A stretch of DNA of 64,000 bases, from assembly GCF_004299785.2 (NCBI RefSeq), contig NZ_CP036246.2:1178001-1242000 (forward strand), written 5' to 3'. Shown piece after piece: positions 35,943 through 43,784 of this stretch (position 1 is the stretch's first letter; the number at the start of each line of letters is the position of its first letter). The translations under genes were made by a program, and so were the position numbers. The notes below the pieces were generated by a model that made no database searches, was not told where the DNA came from, and worked only from the letters and a program-made list of their open reading frames with translations. This DNA is from Arcobacter porcinus. GTDB taxonomy: Bacteria; Campylobacterota; Campylobacteria; Campylobacterales; Arcobacteraceae.

Positions 35943-36221
35943 CTATTCTTCTTTCTTAGATTTAGTTTCTTTACTATCTGATTTTAAAAAGCTATTAGGG
36001 CTTTTATCAATTATTTTTACTCCAATAGCTAATAATACAACCCAAAATGCTATATATAAGAGTCCATTATTAAAATCAAAATATTCATATTCATTATTAA
36101 AGAAAAGTGCATAAACCATAACAAATAAAAGTGAACCCACTAAAACTAAAATAGATGTTACAAAAAGAAATTCTCCAAGTCTACAAATCATTTTATTACC
36201 TATTTTATAAAAATCATACAT
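35943..36221 (-). CDS. Mini membrane protein 2 (92 aa)
   Basis: Two hydrophobic segments (FLFVTSILVLVGSLLFVMVYALFF and LLYIAFWVVLLAIGVKII) separated by an acidic loop NNEYEYFDFNNG, then a Lys/Glu/Ser-rich tail. The start at 36221 follows GGAGAG. Function unknown. Twelve bp separate it from gene 1 of the operon. Confidence 0.6.
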   Translation of the reverse strand: MYDFYKIGNKMICRLGEFLFVTSILVLVGSLLFVMVYALFFNNEYEYFDFNNGLLYIAFWVVLLAIGVKIIDKSPNSFLKSDSKETKSKKEE

Positions 36222-36233
36222 GCTATCTCTCCT

Positions 36234-36515
36234 TTATTTAATATCACAATTATAGATTGTAAATATATTTACACCATTAGTTATTTGATAAGTTCTTTTT
36301 TTATCAAATTCATAACCTAGTTCTTTCGAAACAATATTGTTCTTGCATATTAATTCTTGATTATTTTTAAATGCGTCTTCAATCTTTTTTTTATCAGATT
36401 TATTATCATAGTATAACCACCATATTAGTAGTAAGAATATTGCACCAACAGCAAAAATCCACATATAAGAAAAAAACAGTTCTTTCTCTTTTTTACAATC
36501 AATTTCTGTTTCCAT
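36234..36515 (-). CDS. Mini membrane protein 1 (93 aa), signal-anchor with Cys pair
   Basis: First gene of the operon. One membrane helix (MWIFAVGAIFLLLIWWLYY), then a periplasmic part with FKNNQELIC and a C-terminal YNCDIK, matching the NNKELIC and TKCEIK of gene 3. The pair is clearly homologous although most residues differ. AAGGAGAC precedes the ATG, and a consensus promoter lies upstream. Confidence 0.65.
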   Translation of the reverse strand: METEIDCKKEKELFFSYMWIFAVGAIFLLLIWWLYYDNKSDKKKIEDAFKNNQELICKNNIVSKELGYEFDKKRTYQITNGVNIFTIYNCDIK

Positions 36516-36529
36516 TTTGTCTCCTTGTA

Positions 36530-36640
36530 TTATCTAAAATAGATATTATTTTATATATTATATTCTATTAAGGATAATATGTCAAGAAATATAACCTATA
36601 ATAGATAAATTTATGATACAATTAAAACTATATTAGATAA
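36530..36640. promoter_or_regulatory. Three TAT(A/T)(A/T)TAGATAA sites between divergent genes
   Basis: Two plus-strand copies at 36597-36608 and 36629-36640 (32 bp apart, three helical turns) and one reversed copy at 36530-36541. They flank the operon promoter and the regulator start, as expected for operators of the Cro-like protein at 36656. Binding is inferred. Confidence 0.5.
36557..36585 (-). promoter_or_regulatory. Consensus promoter of the mini-membrane-protein operon
   Basis: Minus strand: TTGACA (36585-36580), 17 bases, TATAAT (36562-36557), 42 bases before the first ATG. A perfect sigma-70 match, so tight repression would be needed to keep it off. Confidence 0.8.
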
Positions 36641-36655
36641 TAAATAGGATAATTT

Positions 36656-36880
36656 ATGACAAAAGAAGATTTTTGTAAAAGATTAAAGGATATTAATCTT
36701 ACACAAAAAGAGTTTTCAGAAATAACTCATGTACCCTACTCTACACTAAACAATTGGGGATTTCATGATATTCAAGTTCCAAAATGGGTAGGACCATTTA
36801 TAGAACATTATGAGAAAGCTAAAAAGTATGATGCAATTAAGAAGATGATATTAGATTCAAAGGAAGTTTTGCAGGATTAA
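36656..36880 (+). CDS. Cro/CI-like HTH regulator
   Basis: 74 residues. LTQKEFSEITHVPYSTLNNWG forms a helix-turn-helix like those of phage Cro-type proteins; PVPKW-like QVPKWVGPFIEHYEKAKKYD follows. TAGGA precedes the ATG. It is divergent from the seven-gene membrane operon and flanked by three matching sites, so it very probably represses that operon and itself. Confidence 0.8.
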   Translation: MTKEDFCKRLKDINLTQKEFSEITHVPYSTLNNWGFHDIQVPKWVGPFIEHYEKAKKYDAIKKMILDSKEVLQD

Positions 36881-36966
36881 TCTTTAATGATTTCTATCTA
36901 ATACTTTGATATTGTTAAATTTTTCAAAAGCAAAAATGAAGCAATTTAATACAACTAGTAGGAAAG

Positions 36967-38103
36967 CTAAATTACATGATTAATAGTATATCTAGTTCCT
37001 CTACCTGTTGTACCCTCTACTTGTTTAATACATCCTTTAGCTAATAAATCTGCAATATCTCTTGAAGCATTAGTTTCAGCAGTCTTTGCAATTTTAACAT
37101 ATTTAGATTTTGTAAGATCACCTTTAAAGTTTTCACTTCCAATATCAAGAAGCCTATTTAATACTTTTATTTGTCTGGAATTTAGCTCATCTTCTCTATG
37201 TGCATCCCAAAACTTTGTTTTTTCTACAATATAGTTTAGTTGTTTTTGGGCATCTAATAATGCATTATATAAGGTTTTAAAAAACCATTCCATCCAGTAA
37301 GTAATATCAAGAGAATCATCTTTTTCAAATCTTCCTGTTGTTTTATCTAATGCTTCATAGTAACCAATTCTGTCTTCATAGATACTCTTTGACATAGTAT
37401 AAATTTTTGAAAAATAGGATTGTTCAAGTTTTGAAAGTACTCTATCGGTTAATGCTCTTGTAATACGACCATTTCCATCATCAAATGGGTGGATGATTAC
37501 AAACCAAAGGTGAGTTAAGCTAGCTTTTTCAAGTGTCGTAGGAGTTTCATTGAACCATTTTATAAAACTATTCATCTCTTTTTCAAGAGTATCAAAGGGC
37601 GGTGCTTCATAGTGAATTTTTTCTTTACCATAGTCACCTGAAACTACTTGCATAGCACCTTCTCCTCTAAATTGGGCTACTTTAATCTTTGAAAAGCCAC
37701 TATAACCTTTTTCAAACATTGCATTGTGCCAACCAAAAAGTTTATCAAGTGTTAAATCTTCATCATAATTTGTGTTGGCATCAATTAAAATATCTACATA
37801 ATTATCCTCTTTTCTTGTGATCTTATAATGTTCCTCAGATTCAAGTCCAAGTTTTTGTTTGATAGATGAGCGTACACTTTGACAATTGAGTATCTCACCC
37901 TCTATTTCACAACTTGCAATGATCTCATTTTCCAAAGTTTGAGCTAATGAATATCTAGTACTCTCTTTATCCATCAAAAGCATAAAGGATTTTAGTTTGC
38001 CTTGTTCATAAGCAATATCTCTTAACAGTGGTTCTAGTTTCTCTTTATCGTACTTAAAGTTGGGATATTCATCATATTCCCATATCCATTTTTGTTTTTT
38101 CAT
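36967..38103 (-). CDS. Fic-family adenylyltransferase with DUF4172 N-terminus
   Basis: 378 residues. WIWEYDEYPNFKYD begins the DUF4172-type N-terminal domain. An inhibitory motif SCEIEGE (64-70) and the intact catalytic loop HPFDDGNGRITR (His205 to Arg216) follow, and a winged-helix region closes the C-terminus. It should AMPylate a target protein once the inhibitory Glu moves aside. Unlike the Fic at 17501 its catalytic His is present. It sits alone between the Cro-like gene and a LysR relic. Confidence 0.9.
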   Translation of the reverse strand: MKKQKWIWEYDEYPNFKYDKEKLEPLLRDIAYEQGKLKSFMLLMDKESTRYSLAQTLENEIIASCEIEGEILNCQSVRSSIKQKLGLESEEHYKITRKEDNYVDILIDANTNYDEDLTLDKLFGWHNAMFEKGYSGFSKIKVAQFRGEGAMQVVSGDYGKEKIHYEAPPFDTLEKEMNSFIKWFNETPTTLEKASLTHLWFVIIHPFDDGNGRITRALTDRVLSKLEQSYFSKIYTMSKSIYEDRIGYYEALDKTTGRFEKDDSLDITYWMEWFFKTLYNALLDAQKQLNYIVEKTKFWDAHREDELNSRQIKVLNRLLDIGSENFKGDLTKSKYVKIAKTAETNASRDIADLLAKGCIKQVEGTTGRGTRYTINHVI

Positions 38104-38278
38104 AGAGTAAGTTTATCTAAAGTGGAGTGAAAAATCAAGCTTTTCATTCCATAAAGTGGTATGCAAAATATCTGTTTTCGTACCAAAAGAAAATTATGGT
38201 GACTTATTATAAGTTTAATCATGTTTTTATACATAAGAAATTGATTACTTTTTATGTACGAAAGTTGATACTTATAAT

Positions 38279-38472
38279 TCAACTAGATATTAATATAATT
38301 CTATAAGGTAGTATGGTTTTTCCCATTCCTGCTTCAATACAACCTAATATAGTTTCATAACTTGCAAATTCCATCTTTTATCAATTTGTATATTAAAAGT
38401 TTTAAAATATTCTTGAGCAAATAAATTATAAGCACAACCCTTTTTTAAACTCAAAAAAATATTTGAATACAT
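38279..38472 (-). pseudogene. LysR-type regulator, frameshifted C-terminal fragment
   Basis: Two minus-strand pieces in different frames match the LysR effector domain: KKGCAYNLFAQEYF (from about 38472) and FASYETILGCIEAGMGKTILP (from 38374). Each breaks off by frameshift or stop. The HTH half is gone. From 38473 to 38657 nothing further is recognisable. Confidence 0.6.
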
Positions 38473-38657
38473 AGATTTTTTTACAATAGACAGAGATTAC
38501 ATTCTTCAAATATATATGTCACCAAGTGAATTTGAAGATAAAATGTTACATTTAAAAATGGTTAATTAAATTATAATTTTTTTGTCCTATAAAGTGTTAA
38601 CAGATCATAATACATAAAAAGATTTAAATTAACAATATTTTATATATTATATAAATA

Positions 38658-39575
38658 TCAAGTTAAGTAATGTTCTGTAATACTTGCTCTATTGTGTTTC
38701 ATCTCATAGCTTACTTCTTGAAGTGATTGGGCATAAGAGTATCCAGCTTTAGCATATTCAAACATTCTTCTTTTTGCAAAATTCCATCTTAGTCCATGTG
38801 AAGCTTCTGGTGTTTCATTTGATAATATAGCTGCTTGTTTTATATCAATATAATAAGATTGTCTATTGATTTTAAATTTTGGATTTTGTGATAGATAATT
38901 TTCTAGTTCGTTATATGTTTCAAGTGATACTAAAACCTCTCCCTCTTTGCCACCTTTTTCTTTTGTGAATATAACCCCTTTTTGTGTATTTGTGATGGTA
39001 TCTAGTCTATTTCCAAGAAGTTGTTCAGGTTTAACAAGTGCCACACCTTCAATTCGTGCACCTCCTTGATATTGAATAGTTGCAGTTAATTTATGAAGTG
39101 GATTTTTAAGATTTGAAATTAAAAGTTCTGGATTATTGTATGCACGGTTATGGTAGTTATTTGCTACATATTTTAAATCTCTTGCTTCATCTAAAAGAGT
39201 TTGGCGGATTGAAAAATCATAATTTCTATCTTCATTATAAATATTTTTTGCAAAGAGTTTCAGAGCAATCTCAAGTTTACCTAAACTAGCCGATATTTTT
39301 TCAAGATATTGTTTTGAAGGGTAGTATTCTATTTTATAATCCATATATGCTTGGATATGTTGTGATTCAATCTTTTCAAAATCTTTTATACCCCAATGCT
39401 CTTTAAGATAGTTAAAAAAGTTGTTCCAAATTGAGCGGTAACTCTCCATTGTTTTATAACTTGCAACCTTTTGAAAATGTTCATGGTTTGGATTTATTCT
39501 ATCTTTTTTTTTAGCTCCAGATTCAAAGATTTGTTTTGCTAATTGTGAACTTTGATAATAAACACTTCCTCTCAA
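38658..39575 (-). CDS. Second tyrosine recombinase/integrase
   Basis: 305 residues with a phage-integrase SAM-like N-domain (SYRSIWNNFFNYLKEHW) and catalytic set Arg174 (GGARIEG), His260-x-x-Arg263 (HGLRW), His294 and Tyr303. All key residues are kept, so it may be active. It differs from the island integrase and lies mid-island, so it likely belonged to a nested or older element with the four genes at 40104-42144. No att repeat around it was found by eye. Confidence 0.85.
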   Translation of the reverse strand: MRGSVYYQSSQLAKQIFESGAKKKDRINPNHEHFQKVASYKTMESYRSIWNNFFNYLKEHWGIKDFEKIESQHIQAYMDYKIEYYPSKQYLEKISASLGKLEIALKLFAKNIYNEDRNYDFSIRQTLLDEARDLKYVANNYHNRAYNNPELLISNLKNPLHKLTATIQYQGGARIEGVALVKPEQLLGNRLDTITNTQKGVIFTKEKGGKEGEVLVSLETYNELENYLSQNPKFKINRQSYYIDIKQAAILSNETPEASHGLRWNFAKRRMFEYAKAGYSYAQSLQEVSYEMKHNRASITEHYLT

Positions 39576-40082
39576 AAAATTATCCTTTGGTATTTTAGTT
39601 TTGATAGTTTCAGCCTCTATCCTAGGCGGTAAATTTAGTTAAGTCAATCTGCATTTATTTTCTGATTTTTGCATCTAAATCACTAACATTTCGAGTACAC
39701 TTGTTAGAAGTAAAAATTTATAATATATATTTAAGTCACTCTTGCAAAATTAAAGCTTGCTAAACTTTTTTGATTTATTTAGTCTTGAATTTTCTAAATC
39801 AAAATAAAAGAAAATACAAACGCTCTTTTGTTTGAGATGGTATGACTTACTCGTAAGTAATATCTGGGCTCCACCTATAAGGTAATTTGTCTTTTAAAAT
39901 AAAAAACTAAAATGATTTTAACATGAAATTTTGTTTAATATTTTTGTGCAAAAAAAGAAGTAGCAACAAATATTTTTTTCAGTTTCCTTTTTTTTGGTAA
40001 TCAAACACAAGAGTGCTTTTTTGGTGGGTTTTGTGATGGTTTTGAAAATAGAGTTAAAAAACAGAAAAATAAACAAAAAACA
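39576..40082. other. Gap upstream of the second integrase
   Basis: About 500 bases without a gene. A small hairpin ACTTACTCGTAAGT lies near 39846-39859 and a GC-richer patch TCTGGGCTCCACC follows. No frame or repeat is convincing; it could hold the integrase's attachment site or a small RNA. Confidence 0.4.
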
Positions 40083-40106
40083 AACAGGTGAATAAACACC
40101 TGTTTA
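40083..40106 (-). terminator. Intrinsic terminator for the four-gene unit
   Basis: On the minus strand AAACAGGTG, loop, CACCTGTTT, followed by GTTTTTTG. The 9-bp stem begins in the last codons of the gene ending at 40104. Confidence 0.75.
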
Positions 40107-40940
40107 GAAGTTTTTAAGATATTTTTGCGGTAACTCTTCTCTTATTTTAAGTGGTTTTTGAATTTCAAAATCATTGTATGGATAAGTTTCAATATTTAAT
40201 AGTGATGTATTAATTGATTCTTTAATGAACGAGTATTCATTACTATCTGATTTTATTAATTGAACTATATTCATAATTTCATCTTTATATTCATAATTAT
40301 TTAAAATTCTCATCATCATATTAGCAGTGGATTCACTAGCGTTATAATGTGTAGATTTTTCAAGTAAAACTACAAATATTGCAATAATAATATTTTGAGC
40401 ATCTTCTTTTTTCAGTTTTAACATTTTATTGAATAAACTTTTTATTACAAACTCATATATATCTTTTAAACTAAATACATTATATGATTTTGAAGTTTTC
40501 ATCTGATTATTTTCATCTCGTATGTTTAAATTTATAACTTTTGAAGATGGATCAACAATCATAAATTCATTATCACTTAAAAATATAAGTATTTCATAGA
40601 AATTTGAGTGGAAAGGTTCATCAATCAACTCATGTTCACAAATTACTAAATCATATAAATTACTAAAACCATATAAACCATCTTTCATTGGATTATATAA
40701 AGATTTTTTTACTAATATATCAAAATCATATTCATGATTGTATTCAATTTCTTGCTTACTTTGAATCTCATCATCTTGACAATTTTCAATAACTTCGACT
40801 TCTACAATCTGCAAATCATTTTTACTTTGCAGATGATCATTATCATATTTATATTTTATATAATTTTTATATAGCTTATAAATTTGATAAATTAATAAAA
40901 TATATAGAAAAATTAAAATTAAATACATAAAAAATTTCAT
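40104..40940 (-). CDS. Membrane-anchored protein of unknown function
   Basis: 278 residues. One N-terminal membrane helix (FMYLILIFLYILLIYQIYKLY) then a cytoplasmic, acidic and helical body. No motif recognised. It ends the four-gene unit 42144 to 40104, 4 bp after the previous gene, with a terminator right behind. The unit is typical of small Campylobacterota mobile elements with an integrase and an HTH protein. Confidence 0.6.
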   Translation of the reverse strand: MKFFMYLILIFLYILLIYQIYKLYKNYIKYKYDNDHLQSKNDLQIVEVEVIENCQDDEIQSKQEIEYNHEYDFDILVKKSLYNPMKDGLYGFSNLYDLVICEHELIDEPFHSNFYEILIFLSDNEFMIVDPSSKVINLNIRDENNQMKTSKSYNVFSLKDIYEFVIKSLFNKMLKLKKEDAQNIIIAIFVVLLEKSTHYNASESTANMMMRILNNYEYKDEIMNIVQLIKSDSNEYSFIKESINTSLLNIETYPYNDFEIQKPLKIREELPQKYLKNF

Positions 40941-40944
40941 TTCA

Positions 40945-41418
40945 TTACTTATTTAATAAATTATTATCATGTAACAATTTTGTCAAAATTTGAGGTGTAA
41001 CTCTAAACTCTTTTTCAAGTACAGTAGCAACTGAATAGCCTAAAAAAGCTAAATTAAAAATCTTATACATTGCTTTTGCTTCAGATTTTGATATAAAAAT
41101 ATTTTTGTCTGTATTAGTTTTAAGTTTTAAATTTTTGGTGTTTTTATATTCAGTTATATCAAGATATTTGTTTTGATTATTGCCAGTATCAAAAAGATTC
41201 AACTCTTCTATAAAATGCACAGTATCTGCGAATGTTGAAGTAAAAATTTCATTTTCAATCAGCACTAATTCACCTCGTATAAACTTCTTATTAAGATTAT
41301 AATTTTCTTCAAAAACATGAAGTAAATAAATCTCTTTGTCAAGATTGAGTGCTACAGGTATAATTTTAAGTTCAACTCCAAAATCATCTGTTAGTTTAAA
41401 TATTTCATTCATTGCCAT
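40945..41418 (-). CDS. Hypothetical protein
   Basis: 157 residues, soluble, mixed alpha/beta at the start (FGVELKIIPVALNLDKEIYLLHV) and ending with a helix pair that reads like a DNA-binding tail (EAKAMYKIFNLAFLGYSVATVLEKEFRVTPQILTKLL). Spacing is 3 bp from its upstream gene. Function unknown; the C-terminus suggests a regulator or partition-type role. Confidence 0.55.
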   Translation of the reverse strand: MAMNEIFKLTDDFGVELKIIPVALNLDKEIYLLHVFEENYNLNKKFIRGELVLIENEIFTSTFADTVHFIEELNLFDTGNNQNKYLDITEYKNTKNLKLKTNTDKNIFISKSEAKAMYKIFNLAFLGYSVATVLEKEFRVTPQILTKLLHDNNLLNK

Positions 41419-41421
41419 TTT

Positions 41422-41877
41422 TTAATTCTCCTCTTTTTTTATATTATTTTCTAACTCAGTCCAAAGTTCATAAATTGTTGAGTAAGAAACTTCAAGCTTA
41501 TGATATTTGGCAAAATAAGTGGCTATATCTCTAAAGCTCATGTTTTGCTTAAGCTTTAAAGTTCTTACTATTCCCCAATATCCAAGCACCTTTTGTCGTT
41601 TTATCTTTGATTTGTTGTTTTTACCTCTTAACTTTATTGCATTTAAATTTACATCATCAAGCTTTTTTACAACTTTATCAATTGCTAAAATAAATGATGC
41701 GAAAGTTAAAATTTCATTTTTAATATCACTATAATTAGTTTTTAACTTATGAAATATTTGCTTTTGCTGTTCTAAAATTTGAATTTTAGTTTCGAAATCA
41801 ACTTTTGCAAAGAGCCTCAATTTTTGATTTTGAGCCTCTTGATTTTGTTTTGTTATTTTTTCTAATAATCTAATCAT
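41422..41877 (-). CDS. Hypothetical protein with C-terminal HTH-like segment
   Basis: 151 residues. The first half is a coiled coil (QNQEAQNQKLRLF..ILEQQKQIFHKL). The second half has MSFRDIATYFAKYHKLEVSYSTIYELW, which reads as a helix-turn-helix like transposase or resolvase DNA-binding modules. Cotranscribed with the neighbours. Function unknown. Confidence 0.55.
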   Translation of the reverse strand: MIRLLEKITKQNQEAQNQKLRLFAKVDFETKIQILEQQKQIFHKLKTNYSDIKNEILTFASFILAIDKVVKKLDDVNLNAIKLRGKNNKSKIKRQKVLGYWGIVRTLKLKQNMSFRDIATYFAKYHKLEVSYSTIYELWTELENNIKKEEN

Positions 41878-41889
41878 TGTTGATTATTT

Positions 41890-42144
41890 TTATTGTGCTA
41901 AAAATTTTGCAATATCAAATACATCAAATTCATATGTATAATATTTAGCACTTTTTCTTTTAAATTCTTCTTTTGAAGAAATTTTTGGAATCTTATGCAA
42001 ATCATTTGCTTCTATTATGCGATTAAAAGTTGATCTACTTTTATTTATGCATTGAAGCATCTCACCTTGATTCAGTTTTAATTTGTTTGGAAATTTTGCT
42101 TCAATTTTATTAAGATAAAATTCAAATTTTTCTTTATTCATCAT
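41890..42144 (-). CDS. Small HTH/AlpA-like DNA-binding protein
   Basis: 84 residues. LNQGEMLQCINKSRSTFNRIIEANDLHKIPKI has the layout of an excisionase/AlpA winged helix. AAAGGATA precedes the paired ATGs. First gene of the four-gene unit; an excisionase-like or regulatory role with the integrase at 38658 is plausible. Confidence 0.6.
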   Translation of the reverse strand: MMNKEKFEFYLNKIEAKFPNKLKLNQGEMLQCINKSRSTFNRIIEANDLHKIPKISSKEEFKRKSAKYYTYEFDVFDIAKFLAQ

Positions 42145-42613
42145 TATCCTTTATATTTTTTCAAGTTTCATTTATACTAATTAAAACATCATTTTTTATT
42201 TTATGACAAAAAATTAAAATAAATATTTTAAAGTTTATATATTTTTATTTTCAAATTACACTAAGTAGTAAAAAATTGTCTTAATTAAATATAGTTAGTA
42301 GAGTGAATAACTTTTTAAAAACATAGCTTTGATATTGATAAAATCGTTGTTTCTCTAAAAAAATTTACATTGGATTTTGTGTTTTTTGGAGACACCTTTA
42401 TTCACATTTGTGTTTTTTGGGGACACCTTATAAAATTAACTATATATTGGTGCTTTGGGCGAAATAAGAAGATTTTATTTATAGAAATTTTGATTAAAAA
42501 ATAATTTTCTAGCTTAAAAATATTACCTATAATTTTCAAGTAAGATTTTATTTGTTAAAACTAAGTTTGATACAATACTTTACTTTATAATTAAATAAAA
42601 AGTGGAGAGAAAA
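42145..42613. other. Gap with a 30-bp-spaced direct repeat
   Basis: No gene. A 21-base sequence TTTGTGTTTTTTGG(A/G)GACACC occurs twice, at 42377-42397 and 42407-42427, exactly 30 bp apart. It could be an iteron pair, operator or attachment-arm site for the adjoining gene unit. The rest is AT-rich. Confidence 0.5.
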
Positions 42614-43150
42614 ATGAAAAGATAAAAAACAAAAACAATAGGAATATTAATATTAATAAGTATGTTATTAGGAGTTAATTTACAAGCTAATTATTCAAGT
42701 AATCTAAATACGCTACTAAATAAATATCCAATTCAAATTGATTCAGTAGATAATTTTATTAACTTTATAAAATGTGGAAGTATTTTTAATGTTGATATAA
42801 GTCCAGATACTATACTTTGCAACATTCATAAAATAGATAGTAATAAAATTACTATATAATATGCAATTTTTCCAGATAAACAAGCTTTTAACAATTTTTG
42901 TATAAATAATTTTCAAGGGAAAGTAGAAGAACCAAAACAAAAAGACAAAAGAATTGATTATTCTTTTTGTGTAATAGGAGATAGTAAAGAACAAGCTGTA
43001 AAAACAAAAGTTTTAGCAACTGGTCAAGATGTTTATATGCTTTCATTATCAAAAAATCCGACTTTACAGGAAAGTGAATCTTTAATGTTATATTTTGAAA
43101 AAACAATAAATAACAAAGATAACAAAAAATTGATAAAAAGAAAAAATTAA
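42614..43150 (+). pseudogene. Exported protein gene with two in-frame ochre stops
   Basis: A single frame runs from ATG 42614 to TAA 43148-43150 but is interrupted at TAA 42623-42625 (codon 4) and TAA 42857-42859. Ignoring them gives about 175 residues with a signal peptide (ILILISMLLGVNLQA) and Cys-containing mature part (CGSIF, CNIHK, NFCINNF, FCVIGDS). GGAGAG precedes the ATG. An internal ATG at 42662 could restart the first part. Probable recent inactivation; family unknown. Confidence 0.65.
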
Positions 43151-43169
43151 ATCAAAAGAATATTGGTTT

Positions 43170-43337
43170 TTAAATAAAAATAGCTATATAAAAGCCATCA
43201 TCAGAATAAGTACAAAGGCTTATAGTACCTTTGTCTTTATTATAATATTCTAGGGTTTGAATTTTAAGCATTTTTAAGAGTTTGTTGGCAATTACAACAA
43301 TATACTTTACCATTAAAAAATTTGATTTTCCTAGCAT
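43170..43337 (-). CDS. Short ORF, possibly frameshifted gene
   Basis: 55 codons ending EYYNKDKGTISLCTYSDDGFYIAIFI. A second frame over the 5' half reads NGKVYCCNCQQTLKNA, a zinc-ribbon-like start that would join the first after a shift. This suggests a decayed small gene rather than an intact one. No ribosome-binding site is evident. Confidence 0.3.
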   Translation of the reverse strand: MLGKSNFLMVKYIVVIANKLLKMLKIQTLEYYNKDKGTISLCTYSDDGFYIAIFI

Positions 43338-43341
43338 ATTT

Positions 43342-43510
43342 TTACTTATTAATTAAATTTTCATCTTCATTTTTAAATATTCCAGATAATGCTAAAGTTT
43401 CTTTAACAACAACACTTTTTGATACACCTAAATTGTTTGCAATTGTATCAAGCTTTTCAATCTCATCTTCTGTAAATAAAATACTTATATTTTTCTTTCG
43501 CTTAGTAGAT
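43342..43510 (-). pseudogene. RHH (CopG-type) antitoxin-like fragment, start missing
   Basis: The frame ISILFTEDEIEKLDTIANNLGVSKSVVVKETLALSGIF has the ribbon-helix-helix layout of plasmid antitoxins or regulators. No ATG, GTG or TTG precedes it before a stop. The plus-strand frame starting at 43509 begins exactly where it breaks, pointing to a recombination junction. Confidence 0.5.
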
Positions 43511-43784
43511 GTTGAGAAAAATTTTAAAGGATGAAGAAACTAACTGGGATAAACAAAATTATAAAAATTCTATTCTCGAAAAAATAAAAAATGCAAAAGA
43601 TCCTTTTGAAAAGACAAATCAAATTTTACATTATAAAATTGATAAACTAACTGATGATGAATGTTTTTTTATTATTGAAAATAGAATAATATTTGTAAAA
43701 ATGTTAGAAAAAAAAGTTAATAAACTTGATTTAATAGCCTGGGATTTTATAGGAAAAATAAAGAATTATTTTAAAAGTTCTTAA
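43509..43784 (+). CDS. Hypothetical protein, perhaps 5'-truncated
   Basis: 91 residues, helical and Lys-rich (KNAKDPFEKTNQILHYKIDKLTDDECFFIIENR). The first codons overlap the broken RHH gene and lack a ribosome-binding site, so the true 5' end may be lost. It converges on the integrase, overlapping it by 4 bp. No family recognised. Confidence 0.45.
   Translation: MLRKILKDEETNWDKQNYKNSILEKIKNAKDPFEKTNQILHYKIDKLTDDECFFIIENRIIFVKMLEKKVNKLDLIAWDFIGKIKNYFKSS

Noticed and set aside
36656-36880. Toxin-antitoxin pair with the adjacent Fic gene
   Set aside because: The small gene reads as a Cro-like HTH on the opposite strand and its likely operators point to the membrane operon, not to Fic.
38100-38282. 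60-codon frame upstream of the Fic gene
   Set aside because: No ribosome-binding site or motif and it overlaps the Fic start; likely noncoding.
42377-42427. Possible short CRISPR array
   Set aside because: Only two repeats with a 9-base gap and no cas genes anywhere in the window.
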